This document shows positions 1-7,280 of a DNA stretch of 11,861 bases, one piece after another. The DNA is from an uncultured Bacilli bacterium. GTDB taxonomy: Bacteria > Bacillota_I > Bacilli_A > RF39 > UBA660. Location: contig CANPZJ010000019.1 of assembly GCA_947588795.1 (NCBI GenBank), positions 1 through 11,861 of the forward strand, in the 5' to 3' direction. The notes beneath the pieces are model-generated. The model had not been told where the DNA came from. It saw only the letters and a program-made list of their open reading frames with translations, and searched no databases. Made by a program: the position numbers and the translations under genes. The number at the start of each line of letters is the position of its first letter. Within the stretch, counting starts at the first letter, position 1.

Positions 1-1238
<1,238 letters not shown>

Positions 1239-1267
1239 TCATTTCCTTTCTTTTTTTTAGAGTATTA

Positions 1268-1804
1268 TTATTCACTAACTTTAACCATTGCTGGTCTTAT
1301 TACTTTATCATTAAATTTGTATCCTTTTTGTAAAACATCCAAGACTATACCTGATTCTTTCCCTTCTACTTTTTCAGTTAATACTGCTTCCATAAAAGTA
1401 GGATCAAATGCTTCATCTTGACATTTTATCTCACTTAACCCCTTATTCTCTAACTTAGTACGGAATTCACTATATATTAGTTTAAATCCGCTTAAGAATT
1501 TAGATAATTCATCTTCTAAATTATCATCATCCTGTGAAATAGCTCTTTCAAAATTATCTAAGGTACTTAATAATTCTTTAATTATTCCTTCCCCTTCATA
1601 TTTATACATTCTAGCTATTTCTTCATCATATCTTTTACGCATATTCTGCATTTCGGCAGATATTCTAAGTAATTTATCATTTAAATCTCTTTTTTCTTCT
1701 TGTAATTTTTCTACTTCTTTATTTTTCTTTTCTTTCTTTGGATGTTTTTCTTCCTTTACAACATCATCCAAAGTTTCAATTTTTTCTTCACTATTTTCTT
1801 TCAT
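1268..1804 (-). CDS. grpE: Nucleotide exchange factor GrpE
   Basis: Homodimeric co-chaperone that releases ADP from DnaK. The protein is 178 aa, a normal length. Residues 1-40 are highly charged and Lys/Glu-rich. Residues about 30-75 form the long dimerisation coiled coil, including ISAEMQNMRKRYDEE. Next comes the four-helix region with LLSTLDNFERAI. The C-terminal beta domain carries the family signature FDPTFMEAVL, then VLQKGYKFNDKVIRPAMVKV. The start codon overlaps the end of hrcA by 14 bases and has a GAGGG ribosome-binding site inside hrcA, so the two are probably translationally coupled. Order is hrcA-grpE-dnaK, as in Bacillus. Confidence 0.97.
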   Translation of the reverse strand: MKENSEEKIETLDDVVKEEKHPKKEKKNKEVEKLQEEKRDLNDKLLRISAEMQNMRKRYDEEIARMYKYEGEGIIKELLSTLDNFERAISQDDDNLEDELSKFLSGFKLIYSEFRTKLENKGLSEIKCQDEAFDPTFMEAVLTEKVEGKESGIVLDVLQKGYKFNDKVIRPAMVKVSE

Positions 1805-2807
1805 CTTTTCCCTCGATCTTATCTACCATATAATTAAGTAGTGATACAACTCTTTCATATTCCATTCTTTTAGGACCAATTATGGCAATTGTTCCTTCTT
1901 CGCCACCAGATTTATATTTCTTCTTTATAACTGTAACATTATCATCAAAATTAGAATCTTTGCCAATATAGATTTGTAAGTTTTCGCCACCATCTATATT
2001 ATTAACCATTTCTTTAAATGAATCATCTTCTAATTTTGATGCTATTCTTTTAATATCTTCCGTTGTTTCATATTCTGGTTCTTTTAAAAGATTAACTCTT
2101 CCGGATACATGCATATTAGTATTATGTTTTATAAAATCATTAAATGCATCATAGAAAATATTATAAACTGTTTCATAATCTTTAATTCTTTTCGCAATAA
2201 TTGGTTTTATTTCAAATTCCAATTTTTCAGCGACTTTGTTAATTGGAGTACCCACTAACATCTTATTGATCATTTCACTAGTTTTAACTATTTCATTAAC
2301 ATCAGTATTAGTGTCAAGAACAAATTGCTTATTTTCCACTATCCCTTTATCGGTGCAAACAACCGCAATTATTCTTCTTTCATCCAAAGCGATAACATTT
2401 ATTTGCTTAAGCAAATTATCGTTACTACTCTTACCTAACACAATTGATGTATAGTTAGTTAAATCACTAATAATTTCCAGACACTTACTAACTGCATCAC
2501 TAACTTGTAAGTCATTATTAGAGAATATTGTTTGTAACTTTAACATATCTTCCCCAGTTAAATCTTTTGGTTCCATTAAATTCTCAACATAATAACGATA
2601 CCCAAGTTCACTTGGAACTCTACCACTAGAAATATGATTTTTTTCAATGTAGCCCATATTTTCTAAGGCTACCATTTCATTTCTAATCGTGGCACTTGAG
2701 CATTTTAACTTCTTACATAAAGAATTACTACCAACAGGTTTAATTGTCTTAACATATGTTTCAACAATTTCTTTTAATAACGCTTTTTTCCTTTCATCCA
2801 TAATCAT
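1791..2807 (-). CDS. hrcA: Heat-inducible transcription repressor HrcA
   Basis: Repressor of class I heat-shock genes. It binds CIRCE operators and is kept active by GroEL in characterised Firmicutes. The protein is 338 aa, close to the usual size of about 340. The N-terminal winged helix-turn-helix (about residues 1-75) includes the recognition-helix stretch SSATIRNEMVALENMGYIEK and the following SSGRVPSELGYRYYV. The rest matches the GAF-like and inserted dimerisation domains, ending near TIAIIGPKRMEYERV. Two in-frame ATGs (2807 and 2801) follow GGTGGTGAT. The first is only 3-4 bases from the GGTGAT element and the second about 9, so the true start could be 2801. It is the first gene of the operon and, because its own promoter carries CIRCE sites, autoregulated. 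Confidence 0.97.
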   Translation of the reverse strand: MIMDERKKALLKEIVETYVKTIKPVGSNSLCKKLKCSSATIRNEMVALENMGYIEKNHISSGRVPSELGYRYYVENLMEPKDLTGEDMLKLQTIFSNNDLQVSDAVSKCLEIISDLTNYTSIVLGKSSNDNLLKQINVIALDERRIIAVVCTDKGIVENKQFVLDTNTDVNEIVKTSEMINKMLVGTPINKVAEKLEFEIKPIIAKRIKDYETVYNIFYDAFNDFIKHNTNMHVSGRVNLLKEPEYETTEDIKRIASKLEDDSFKEMVNNIDGGENLQIYIGKDSNFDDNVTVIKKKYKSGGEEGTIAIIGPKRMEYERVVSLLNYMVDKIEGKDERK

Positions 2808-2822
2808 GGCATCACCACCAAA

Positions 2823-2849
2823 TTAGCACTCGATAAATTCAAATGCTAA
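2823..2849 (-). promoter_or_regulatory. CIRCE operator, promoter-downstream copy
   Basis: TTAGCACTC, nine bases, AAATGCTAA: the canonical 9-9-9 CIRCE geometry with two mismatches in the right arm (consensus GAGTGCTAA). It covers the predicted transcription start (about 2847) of the hrcA operon, so it would lie in the 5' untranslated region. This is the usual CIRCE position. Confidence 0.92.
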
Positions 2850-2853
2850 TTAC

Positions 2854-2882
2854 ATTATAATATTATGCTTAGCACTTGTCAA
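2854..2882 (-). promoter_or_regulatory. Sigma-A promoter of hrcA-grpE-dnaK
   Basis: On the minus strand TTGACA (2882-2877), a 17-base spacer and TATAAT (2859-2854) match the housekeeping consensus exactly. The -35 hexamer lies inside the upstream CIRCE copy, and the start point falls in the downstream one. HrcA can therefore occlude both sides of the promoter. Confidence 0.93.
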
Positions 2883-2896
2883 TATATGAGTGCTAA
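2869..2896 (-). promoter_or_regulatory. Second CIRCE operator, overlapping the -35 box, with 10-base spacer
   Basis: TTAGCACTT, ten bases, GAGTGCTAA. Arms differ from the CIRCE consensus at one position, but the spacer is ten bases instead of nine. It contains the whole -35 hexamer, so binding here would directly compete with RNA polymerase. Confidence 0.85.
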
Positions 2897-2920
2897 TTTT
2901 TAAAATTTTTTTATTTATAA

Positions 2921-2954
2921 CAAAAAAAGTATATTAGCATTTATTCTAATATAC
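2921..2954 (-). terminator. Intrinsic terminator of the kinase-alaS unit
   Basis: GTATATTAG, eight-base loop, CTAATATAC gives a perfect 9-bp stem followed by seven T on the minus strand (complement of 2922-2928). The alaS stop codon lies in the loop, so the stem starts inside the coding region. Confidence 0.9.
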
Positions 2955-4716
2955 CTTTAATTCTTCTTACACCAGCAGATGATGATTCTTCCTTTATAAT
3001 TTTGAAATGACCTAATACGCCAGTATTTTCAACATGTGGTCCACCACAAATTTCTTTCGATAAATTACCAATAGTATAAACTTTAACAATACTTCCGTAT
3101 TTATCATCAAATGTTCCGTGAGCACCTTCCGCTTTAGCTTGTTCATAAGGAATTTCTTCAAAAGTAACTGGGGTATTAGTTTGAATCATTTCATTAACTC
3201 TGACTTCTACTCTTTTCTTTTCTTCATCAGTTAATTTATGATCACAATTAAAATCAAATCTTATTCTCTCAGTTGTAATATTACATCCCTTTTGCATCAC
3301 ATCTTTACCATATATTTCTTGTAAAGTGGCAAGAAGTAAATGGGCTAAAGTATGATACTTTGTTGATTCAATTGAGTGATCAGCAAGACCTCCTTTAAAT
3401 GAACCAGCATCAATAGTTCTGGATTTTTCTTGATGTTCTTTAAAGCATTTATTAAATTCATCTATATCAACACTTAAATTATTTTCTTTGGCAAGTTCTT
3501 CCGTCATTTCAATTGGAAAACCAAATGTATCGAATAATTTAAAGGCATCTTTGCCACTTAAAGTATTACCTTCCATATGACGAATAGTTTTATAGAATAA
3601 TCTTTCTCCATCTTTTAAGGTATGACTAAATTTATTATATTCTTTTTCTAATTCTCTAAATACTGCTTCTTTATTTTTAGCTAGTTCTGGATAAACATCA
3701 GCATATTCATCTATATAAATACTAGCTAAATCATTTAAAACATAATCATTAATATTTAATTTTCTTAAATGACGAATTGTTCTTCTTAAAAGTCTTCTTA
3801 AAACATAACCGGCGCCAATATTTGATGGTGTAATACCATGATCATCCGCTAAAATAAAAGTACTTGTTCTAATATGGTCCATAATAATACGAAAACTTTG
3901 TAAATTATCTTCATATTTTAATTGAGATAGTTCTTCTAATTTACTTTTAATACCACTAAAGATATCAGAATCATAAACACTAGGAAGCCCATTTAAAACG
4001 GTAATTGTTCTCTCTAAACCCATACCTGTATCCACATTTTGTTGTTTTAATTTTGTTAAATTGCCTTCTTCATCTTTATAATATTCCATAAAGACATCAT
4101 TCCAAATTTCTAGGTATTTACCACAGTCACAAGCTGGATTACATTTAGGAGAACATTTCTCTTTACCAGTATCATAAAACATTTCGGAATCAGGACCACA
4201 TGGACCAATACCACTGCCTAAAATCCAAAAATTATTTTCTTTTGGTAAAAAGAATAAATGATCTTCCTCTACTCCTAAACTTCTCCATATTTCGTATGAT
4301 TCATTATCTCTTGGAAAATCTTCATCACCAGCAAAAACAGTAAAATATAATCTGTCTTTCGGAATATTTAAATACTTTTCACTAGTTAAAAATTCATAAC
4401 TATAAGTAATAGCTTCTTTTTTAAAATAATCACCTAAACTCCAATTACCAAGCATTTCAAAAAATGTTAAGTGAGATGCATCACCAACTTCATCAATATC
4501 GCTTGTTCTTATACATTTTTGCACATCAGTAAGCCTTTTACCACTAGGATGATTTTCTCCTAGAAGATAAGGAACTAATGGATGCATACCAGCTGTAGTA
4601 AATAAAACAGTTGGATCATTTTCCGGTACTATTGATGCAGATGGGATAATTTTATGATCTTTGCTTGCAAAAAAATTTAAATATTTTTCTCTAAGTTCAC
4701 TAGCTGTTACTTTCAT
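2941..4716 (-). CDS. alaS: Alanyl-tRNA synthetase, compact form lacking the C-Ala domain
   Basis: Class II synthetase charging tRNA-Ala with alanine and hydrolysing mischarged Ser/Gly. Catalytic-core motifs are visible: motif 1 TTAGMHPLVPYLLG (40-53), motif 2 with RTSDIDEVGDASH and FFEMLGNWSLGDYF (70-98), QNVDTGMGLER (226-236) and motif 3 GYVLRRLLRRTIR (303-315). A Cys-rich loop (C188, C192, C196, C198) is present. The editing site is intact: HTLAH (455-459) and CGGPH (557-561). At 591 residues it is much shorter than the usual about 875. It ends soon after the editing domain, so the oligomerisation/C-Ala region is absent, and the segment before HxxxH is also shortened. The end is natural, since a terminator follows. 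The start overlaps the kinase stop as TAATG, with AAGGAA upstream. An alanine T-box lies upstream of this unit. Confidence 0.96.
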   Translation of the reverse strand: MKVTASELREKYLNFFASKDHKIIPSASIVPENDPTVLFTTAGMHPLVPYLLGENHPSGKRLTDVQKCIRTSDIDEVGDASHLTFFEMLGNWSLGDYFKKEAITYSYEFLTSEKYLNIPKDRLYFTVFAGDEDFPRDNESYEIWRSLGVEEDHLFFLPKENNFWILGSGIGPCGPDSEMFYDTGKEKCSPKCNPACDCGKYLEIWNDVFMEYYKDEEGNLTKLKQQNVDTGMGLERTITVLNGLPSVYDSDIFSGIKSKLEELSQLKYEDNLQSFRIIMDHIRTSTFILADDHGITPSNIGAGYVLRRLLRRTIRHLRKLNINDYVLNDLASIYIDEYADVYPELAKNKEAVFRELEKEYNKFSHTLKDGERLFYKTIRHMEGNTLSGKDAFKLFDTFGFPIEMTEELAKENNLSVDIDEFNKCFKEHQEKSRTIDAGSFKGGLADHSIESTKYHTLAHLLLATLQEIYGKDVMQKGCNITTERIRFDFNCDHKLTDEEKKRVEVRVNEMIQTNTPVTFEEIPYEQAKAEGAHGTFDDKYGSIVKVYTIGNLSKEICGGPHVENTGVLGHFKIIKEESSSAGVRRIKGILE

Positions 4717-5240
4717 TATTTTATTCCTTCCAAAAATTTAAATACTTTATCTTTTAAATTATCATATGAATCATTAGCTAAAATATAATCAAATTCAGCA
4801 TAATCTTCTAAGGCTGTTTCAGTAATATGAGCTTGTTCCTCTACTGAAAGTTTACTTGCCCCAAATTGATTTTCCACACAAATTGAATAAACATTATCAT
4901 AATTAAGTTTAATGTCTTCAATTTCATCTGGCATTCTAACATCACTAATAACTAAGTTATCAGTAAGTGTTTCATAAATTTTTAAATCATCAAGCATTTT
5001 ATTGATAAAGTATTTACTATCAATTTTTCTAATTTGATCTCCTAAATCTTGTAAATATTTTCTTGGTTTAGTATTTGGATTACCATCCCAATCAGTAAGT
5101 TCTTGAGCAAATTTCTTTAAAGGTTTACTATATTCTGTAATAACACATTTTTCTAACTTATAAATATAGTATTCCTTAATTATTTTTGCTACTTCTCCTT
5201 TTCCACTCCCTGCTTTTCCTGCAATTAAGAATATTCTCAT
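4716..5240 (-). CDS. P-loop kinase of the dNMP kinase-like family
   Basis: Probable cytoplasmic nucleotide or small-metabolite kinase. Residues 1-15 are MRIFLIAGKAGSGKG, a Walker A P-loop (GKAGSGKG, 8-15) directly after a beta strand. KPLKKFAQEL, then KPRKYLQDLGDQIRKID, and later NLVISDVRMPDEIE match the pattern of phage-type deoxynucleoside monophosphate kinases, where the SDVR-type strand and acceptor-binding residues follow a lid region. Length (174 aa) is slightly short of phage enzymes. It shares one base with alaS (TAATG), so the two are cotranscribed and coupled. The substrate cannot be read from sequence; other P-loop small-molecule kinases remain possible. The start at 5240 is the first ATG in frame; AAAGGGAAG lies about 8-11 bases upstream. 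Confidence 0.75.
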   Translation of the reverse strand: MRIFLIAGKAGSGKGEVAKIIKEYYIYKLEKCVITEYSKPLKKFAQELTDWDGNPNTKPRKYLQDLGDQIRKIDSKYFINKMLDDLKIYETLTDNLVISDVRMPDEIEDIKLNYDNVYSICVENQFGASKLSVEEQAHITETALEDYAEFDYILANDSYDNLKDKVFKFLEGIK

Positions 5241-5309
5241 TTTTTCATCTTCCCTTTCTTATAAGAACAAAAGCAAATTTAATAAAATTAAAATTTATTT
5301 CATTTCACT

Positions 5310-5450
5310 TTGATAAGCCTCACGGCTTATCTTTCCTGTTTCTTAGGATTTCACTCCTCCATAGGCCATATTTCCGATAGTCGCTACCGTACTTATTTTT
5401 ATTTTATATTTCATTCGCTCGACTAACCAACATAACATTACCTCCTGGAC
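5310..5450 (-). ncRNA. Unassigned structured RNA or second leader upstream of the kinase-alaS unit
   Basis: Starting from a strong promoter (TSS about 5450), the minus-strand transcript holds three clear hairpins. CGGTAG/CTATCG has a CGA loop (5375-5389, one G-U pair). AGGA/TCCT has a GTGAAA loop (5345-5358). GATAAGCC/GGCTTATC is a perfect 8-bp stem closed by the GNRA tetraloop GTGA (5312-5331). An alternative helix, TAGTCG (5425-5420) with CGACTA (5383-5378), excludes the first hairpin. The region is visibly richer in G+C than its flanks, typical of structured RNA in AT-rich genomes. No T-tract follows the last hairpin, so it may be a 5' leader rather than a free RNA. I do not recognise the family; orphan Firmicute RNAs such as the raiA motif should be tested. 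Confidence 0.6.
5404..5433 (-). CDS. Possible nine-residue leader peptide
   Basis: ATG TTG GTT AGT CGA GCG AAT GAA ATA TAA encodes MLVSRANEI. It is preceded by a perfect AGGAGG (5446-5441) at seven bases from the ATG, close to the predicted transcription start. Its Val-Ser-Arg codons cover the TAGTCG segment that can pair with CGACTA of the downstream hairpin. Translation could thus control which RNA fold forms. Equally, the purine run could be a structural part of the RNA with no translation. Nothing in the peptide shows amino-acid bias typical of attenuator peptides. Confidence 0.3.
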   Translation of the reverse strand: MLVSRANEI

Positions 5451-5456
5451 AATATA

Positions 5457-5485
5457 ATTGTAACATACAAACAAATGATTGACAA
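5457..5485 (-). promoter_or_regulatory. Sigma-A promoter of the unassigned leader RNA
   Basis: On the minus strand TTGTCA (5485-5480), 17 bases, TACAAT (5462-5457): ten of twelve consensus positions with optimal spacing. It lies downstream of the T-box terminator, so it can drive the kinase-alaS unit independently of the T-box. Confidence 0.75.
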
Positions 5486-5532
5486 GGTTTTTTTACGATT
5501 TAATGAATTTTTTACATATGCCTTGCTTATAA

Positions 5533-5562
5533 TAAAAAGAATGATACTTCTAAGGAGTCATT
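5533..5562 (-). terminator. T-box terminator hairpin
   Basis: Minus strand AATGA (5562-5558) pairs with TCATT (5544-5540), with further CT/AG pairing inside, followed by CTTTTT. Its 5' arm uses the TGACTCCTT segment that the antiterminator also needs, so the two folds exclude each other, as expected for a T-box switch. Confidence 0.75.
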
Positions 5563-5720
5563 TAGACGGTACCATCCTTTTATTTACTTAATTATTTTTA
5601 ACGACATATGCCGATTAATCTCCAAAAGTAGCAATATTTAAATTCTTTTATTAGTTTGCACCTTCCACTAACTCTCTTTTAAAAATAATTTAAATACATC
5701 TTTTTTCATCGATTACTCCT
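5533..5720 (-). promoter_or_regulatory. Alanine T-box riboswitch leader
   Basis: Minus-strand RNA that senses uncharged tRNA-Ala. Stem I runs from 5715 to 5616: basal pairing TAATC/GATTA, a GATGA/TGGAG K-turn-like element, AAAAG/CTTTT, then a perfect 9-bp helix ATTTAAATT/AATTTAAAT (5695-5687 with 5644-5636), and the distal AG-bulge sequence AGAGAGTTAGTGGAAGGTG. The specifier loop is ATTGCTA; GCT (5632-5630) followed by A is an alanine codon. Stem III is CGGC/GTCG with an ATAT loop. The antiterminator is AAGGA, bulge TGGTACC, GTC, loop, GAC, TCCTT (5579-5552). The UGGU in the bulge pairs with the ACCA end of tRNA-Ala. The nearest downstream genes are the kinase and alaS, which fits the specifier. 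Tyr (TAC, overlapping) is less likely from position and context. Confidence 0.93.
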
Positions 5721-5751
5721 ATAATATACCATATTTTCTTTTATTTTGAAA
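5721..5751 (-). promoter_or_regulatory. Probable promoter of the T-box leader
   Basis: Minus strand TTTCAA (5751-5746), 17 bases, TATATT (5728-5723), with an extended -10 TGG just before it. TATTAT at 5726-5721 is an alternative -10. The -35 is weak. The start point near 5716 fits the beginning of stem I. Confidence 0.55.
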
Positions 5752-5767
5752 TATTTTTAAAGTTATT

Positions 5768-5801
5768 TTAAAAAAATATAGTCAACTCGTAACTATATTT
5801 T
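5768..5801 (-). terminator. Intrinsic terminator after sigE
   Basis: Minus strand AAAATATAGT, nine-base loop, ACTATATTTT: a perfect 10-bp stem (5801-5792 with 5782-5773), with the T run continuing to about 5771. The sigE stop TAG is inside the 5' arm. Confidence 0.9.
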
Positions 5802-6476
5802 CATTATACTTTGTAATTTTTTTACTACTTTCTTTTCGATTCTCGAAATATAAGATTGGGATATACCAAGCATTTCCGCTACTTCTTTTTGAGTATATTC
5901 TTCCGTATTATTAAGCCCATATCTTAAAGTCATAATTTCTTTTTCTCTTTCATCTAGAATATCTATTTCTCTTTTTAATGTTTCTTTATCCATCGCATTT
6001 TCTAATTCTTTTGGTACTTCATCATCATCAGTACCTAAAATATCTTCAAGTCTTAGTTCATTACCTTCTGCATCATAATTAAGCGTTTCTTCTAGACTAA
6101 TTTCCACTTTTTTCTTTTTATTCTTTCTTAAAAACATTAATATTTCATTTGCTATACACCTAGATGCATAAGTTGCTAGTTTAATATTTTTATCTATTTT
6201 ATAAGTATTGATACCTTTAATTAAACCAATTGATCCAATAGATACTAAATCTTCGATATCAAAACCAGTATTTTCATACTTTTTTGCTAGAAATACCACT
6301 AAACGAAGATTATGCTCAATTAAAATATTTCTGGCTTCAATATCACCTTGATGAGCCTTAATTAAATATTCTAGTTCTTTTTCTTTTGATAAAGGTGGTG
6401 GTAATTTATCAGTGGCCCCGACAAAAAAACATTCATGATACTTCTTTTTTAATAATAATAATATTTTTTTAAACAT
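5793..6476 (-). CDS. sigE: RNA polymerase sporulation sigma factor sigma-E (pro-sigma-E)
   Basis: Mother-cell-specific sigma factor, made as an inactive membrane-associated precursor and cleaved by SpoIIGA. From MFKKILLLL the protein is 227 aa. The N-terminus is a short basic/hydrophobic pro-sequence followed by CFFVGATDKLPPPLSKE, which aligns with the YYIGGSEALPPPLSK region just after the cleavage site in B. subtilis. Region 2 contains NLRLVVFLAKKYENTG, then DLVSIGSIGLIKGINTY and KLATYASRCIANEILMFLR. Region 4 contains LDEREKEIMTLRYGL and the HTH EVAEMLGISQSYISRIEKK. The start at 6476 is chosen because GGAGG sits six bases upstream and it begins one base after the spoIIGA stop. The frame is open 34 codons further, but that would overlap spoIIGA. 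The gene ends in a terminator and no sigG follows. Confidence 0.95.
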   Translation of the reverse strand: MFKKILLLLKKKYHECFFVGATDKLPPPLSKEKELEYLIKAHQGDIEARNILIEHNLRLVVFLAKKYENTGFDIEDLVSIGSIGLIKGINTYKIDKNIKLATYASRCIANEILMFLRKNKKKKVEISLEETLNYDAEGNELRLEDILGTDDDEVPKELENAMDKETLKREIDILDEREKEIMTLRYGLNNTEEYTQKEVAEMLGISQSYISRIEKKVVKKLQSIMKI

Positions 6477-6477
6477 A

Positions 6478-7227
6478 TTAATCCTCCAATAAATGATAAT
6501 TAAGTAAACAATTAATATTATCAAAACCATTAAATGTATCAGATATTCCGAGTAAATAATTATTATATATTTTATCATCTATAATTATATTTTTTATAGA
6601 TATACAAGGAAGTAAACTTTTATTATTAATGGTTTTGATAGGTACATACATAGGACTTCTTATATTATATATGCCTTTTAAAGTTTTTTTATTTACTAAA
6701 ATGATATATTTACCAGTTATAGGATCTTTTAATTTATTCCCAGAATCAATAAAACCATTTAAAGATAGAGTCTTATTATTTTTAAAAGTTACAATTACTT
6801 TTTTATAATAATTAACTATTTCTTTTAATTTCTTTTGCTCATTAATATATAAATATAAAATTAAAGGGGCAATAGATAAACTAATTAAATAGGAAAGATT
6901 ATTAAACTCTAGTTTTAAAAAATAAAGAAAACCTGCGAGAATAACACTAGTCATATAAAGATATAATAAGTTATTAAAAAAGTATTTAATATTTTTAAAA
7001 CTATAAGTAATTATTAACATAATTACACTTGTAAGTATTTTTAAGATTAATAAAAGATATTTATTTATGGGAATTAAAATAATAAAAGTAGAGATGGCAC
7101 CGAAGATGGAACCTAATAAAATTCTTTTAAATTTAGTATTTCTTTTTAAAGTTACACTTACTGTTAAAAGTAATAATAAGTCATAAATAAAATTTAAAAG
7201 AAATAATAAATCTAGGTAAATAGTCAT
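6478..7227 (-). CDS. spoIIGA: Sporulation sigma-E processing peptidase SpoIIGA
   Basis: Membrane aspartic protease that activates pro-sigma-E at the sporulation septum after a forespore signal (SpoIIR in Bacillus). About five hydrophobic helices fill residues 1-130 (roughly 2-25, 35-53, 57-77, 83-105, 110-128). The cytoplasmic protease domain carries NGFIDSGNKLKDPITGK, with the catalytic DSGN at 161-164, then VPIKTI and the C-terminal LLGISD/LLNYHLL segment. At 249 aa it is shorter than the about 309 aa Bacillus protein. The start at 7227 has AGGTG five bases upstream. sigE begins one base after its stop, the standard spoIIG pair. Its promoter is not obvious in the 51 bases after ftsZ. Confidence 0.93.
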   Translation of the reverse strand: MTIYLDLLFLLNFIYDLLLLLTVSVTLKRNTKFKRILLGSIFGAISTFIILIPINKYLLLILKILTSVIMLIITYSFKNIKYFFNNLLYLYMTSVILAGFLYFLKLEFNNLSYLISLSIAPLILYLYINEQKKLKEIVNYYKKVIVTFKNNKTLSLNGFIDSGNKLKDPITGKYIILVNKKTLKGIYNIRSPMYVPIKTINNKSLLPCISIKNIIIDDKIYNNYLLGISDTFNGFDNINCLLNYHLLED

Positions 7228-7249
7228 ATTATCACCTAGATTATTATAT

Positions 7250-7280
7250 AAAAAAAATACGGCAATAAATGTCGTATTTT
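7250..7280 (-). terminator. Intrinsic terminator after ftsZ
   Basis: Minus strand AAAATACG (7280-7273) pairs with CGTATTTT (7261-7254), followed by further T residues. The 5' arm starts inside the ftsZ stop codon. The hairpin can also be drawn on the plus strand, but nothing is transcribed toward it there. Confidence 0.85.

Noticed and set aside
2236..2454. Plus-strand open frame of 72 codons
   Set aside because: Entirely antisense to hrcA, which has clear family motifs.
5186..5380. Plus-strand open frame of 64 codons
   Set aside because: It runs across the kinase start and the antisense of the structured RNA hairpins. No ribosome-binding site or recognisable motif.
5514..5612. Nonamer ACATATGCC repeated at 5514-5522 and 5604-5612
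   Set aside because: One copy is T-box stem III and the 9-mer contains a self-complementary CATATG, so chance recurrence is likely; no further structure links them.
6477..6578. N-terminal extension of sigE up to 6578
   Set aside because: The extension overlaps spoIIGA, lacks a ribosome-binding site and is not in sigma-E alignments; GGAGG before 6476 supports the shorter start.
7270..7276. TGTCGTA resembling a Spo0A box upstream of spoIIGA
   Set aside because: One mismatch to TGTCGAA, single copy, and fully explained as part of the ftsZ terminator stem.
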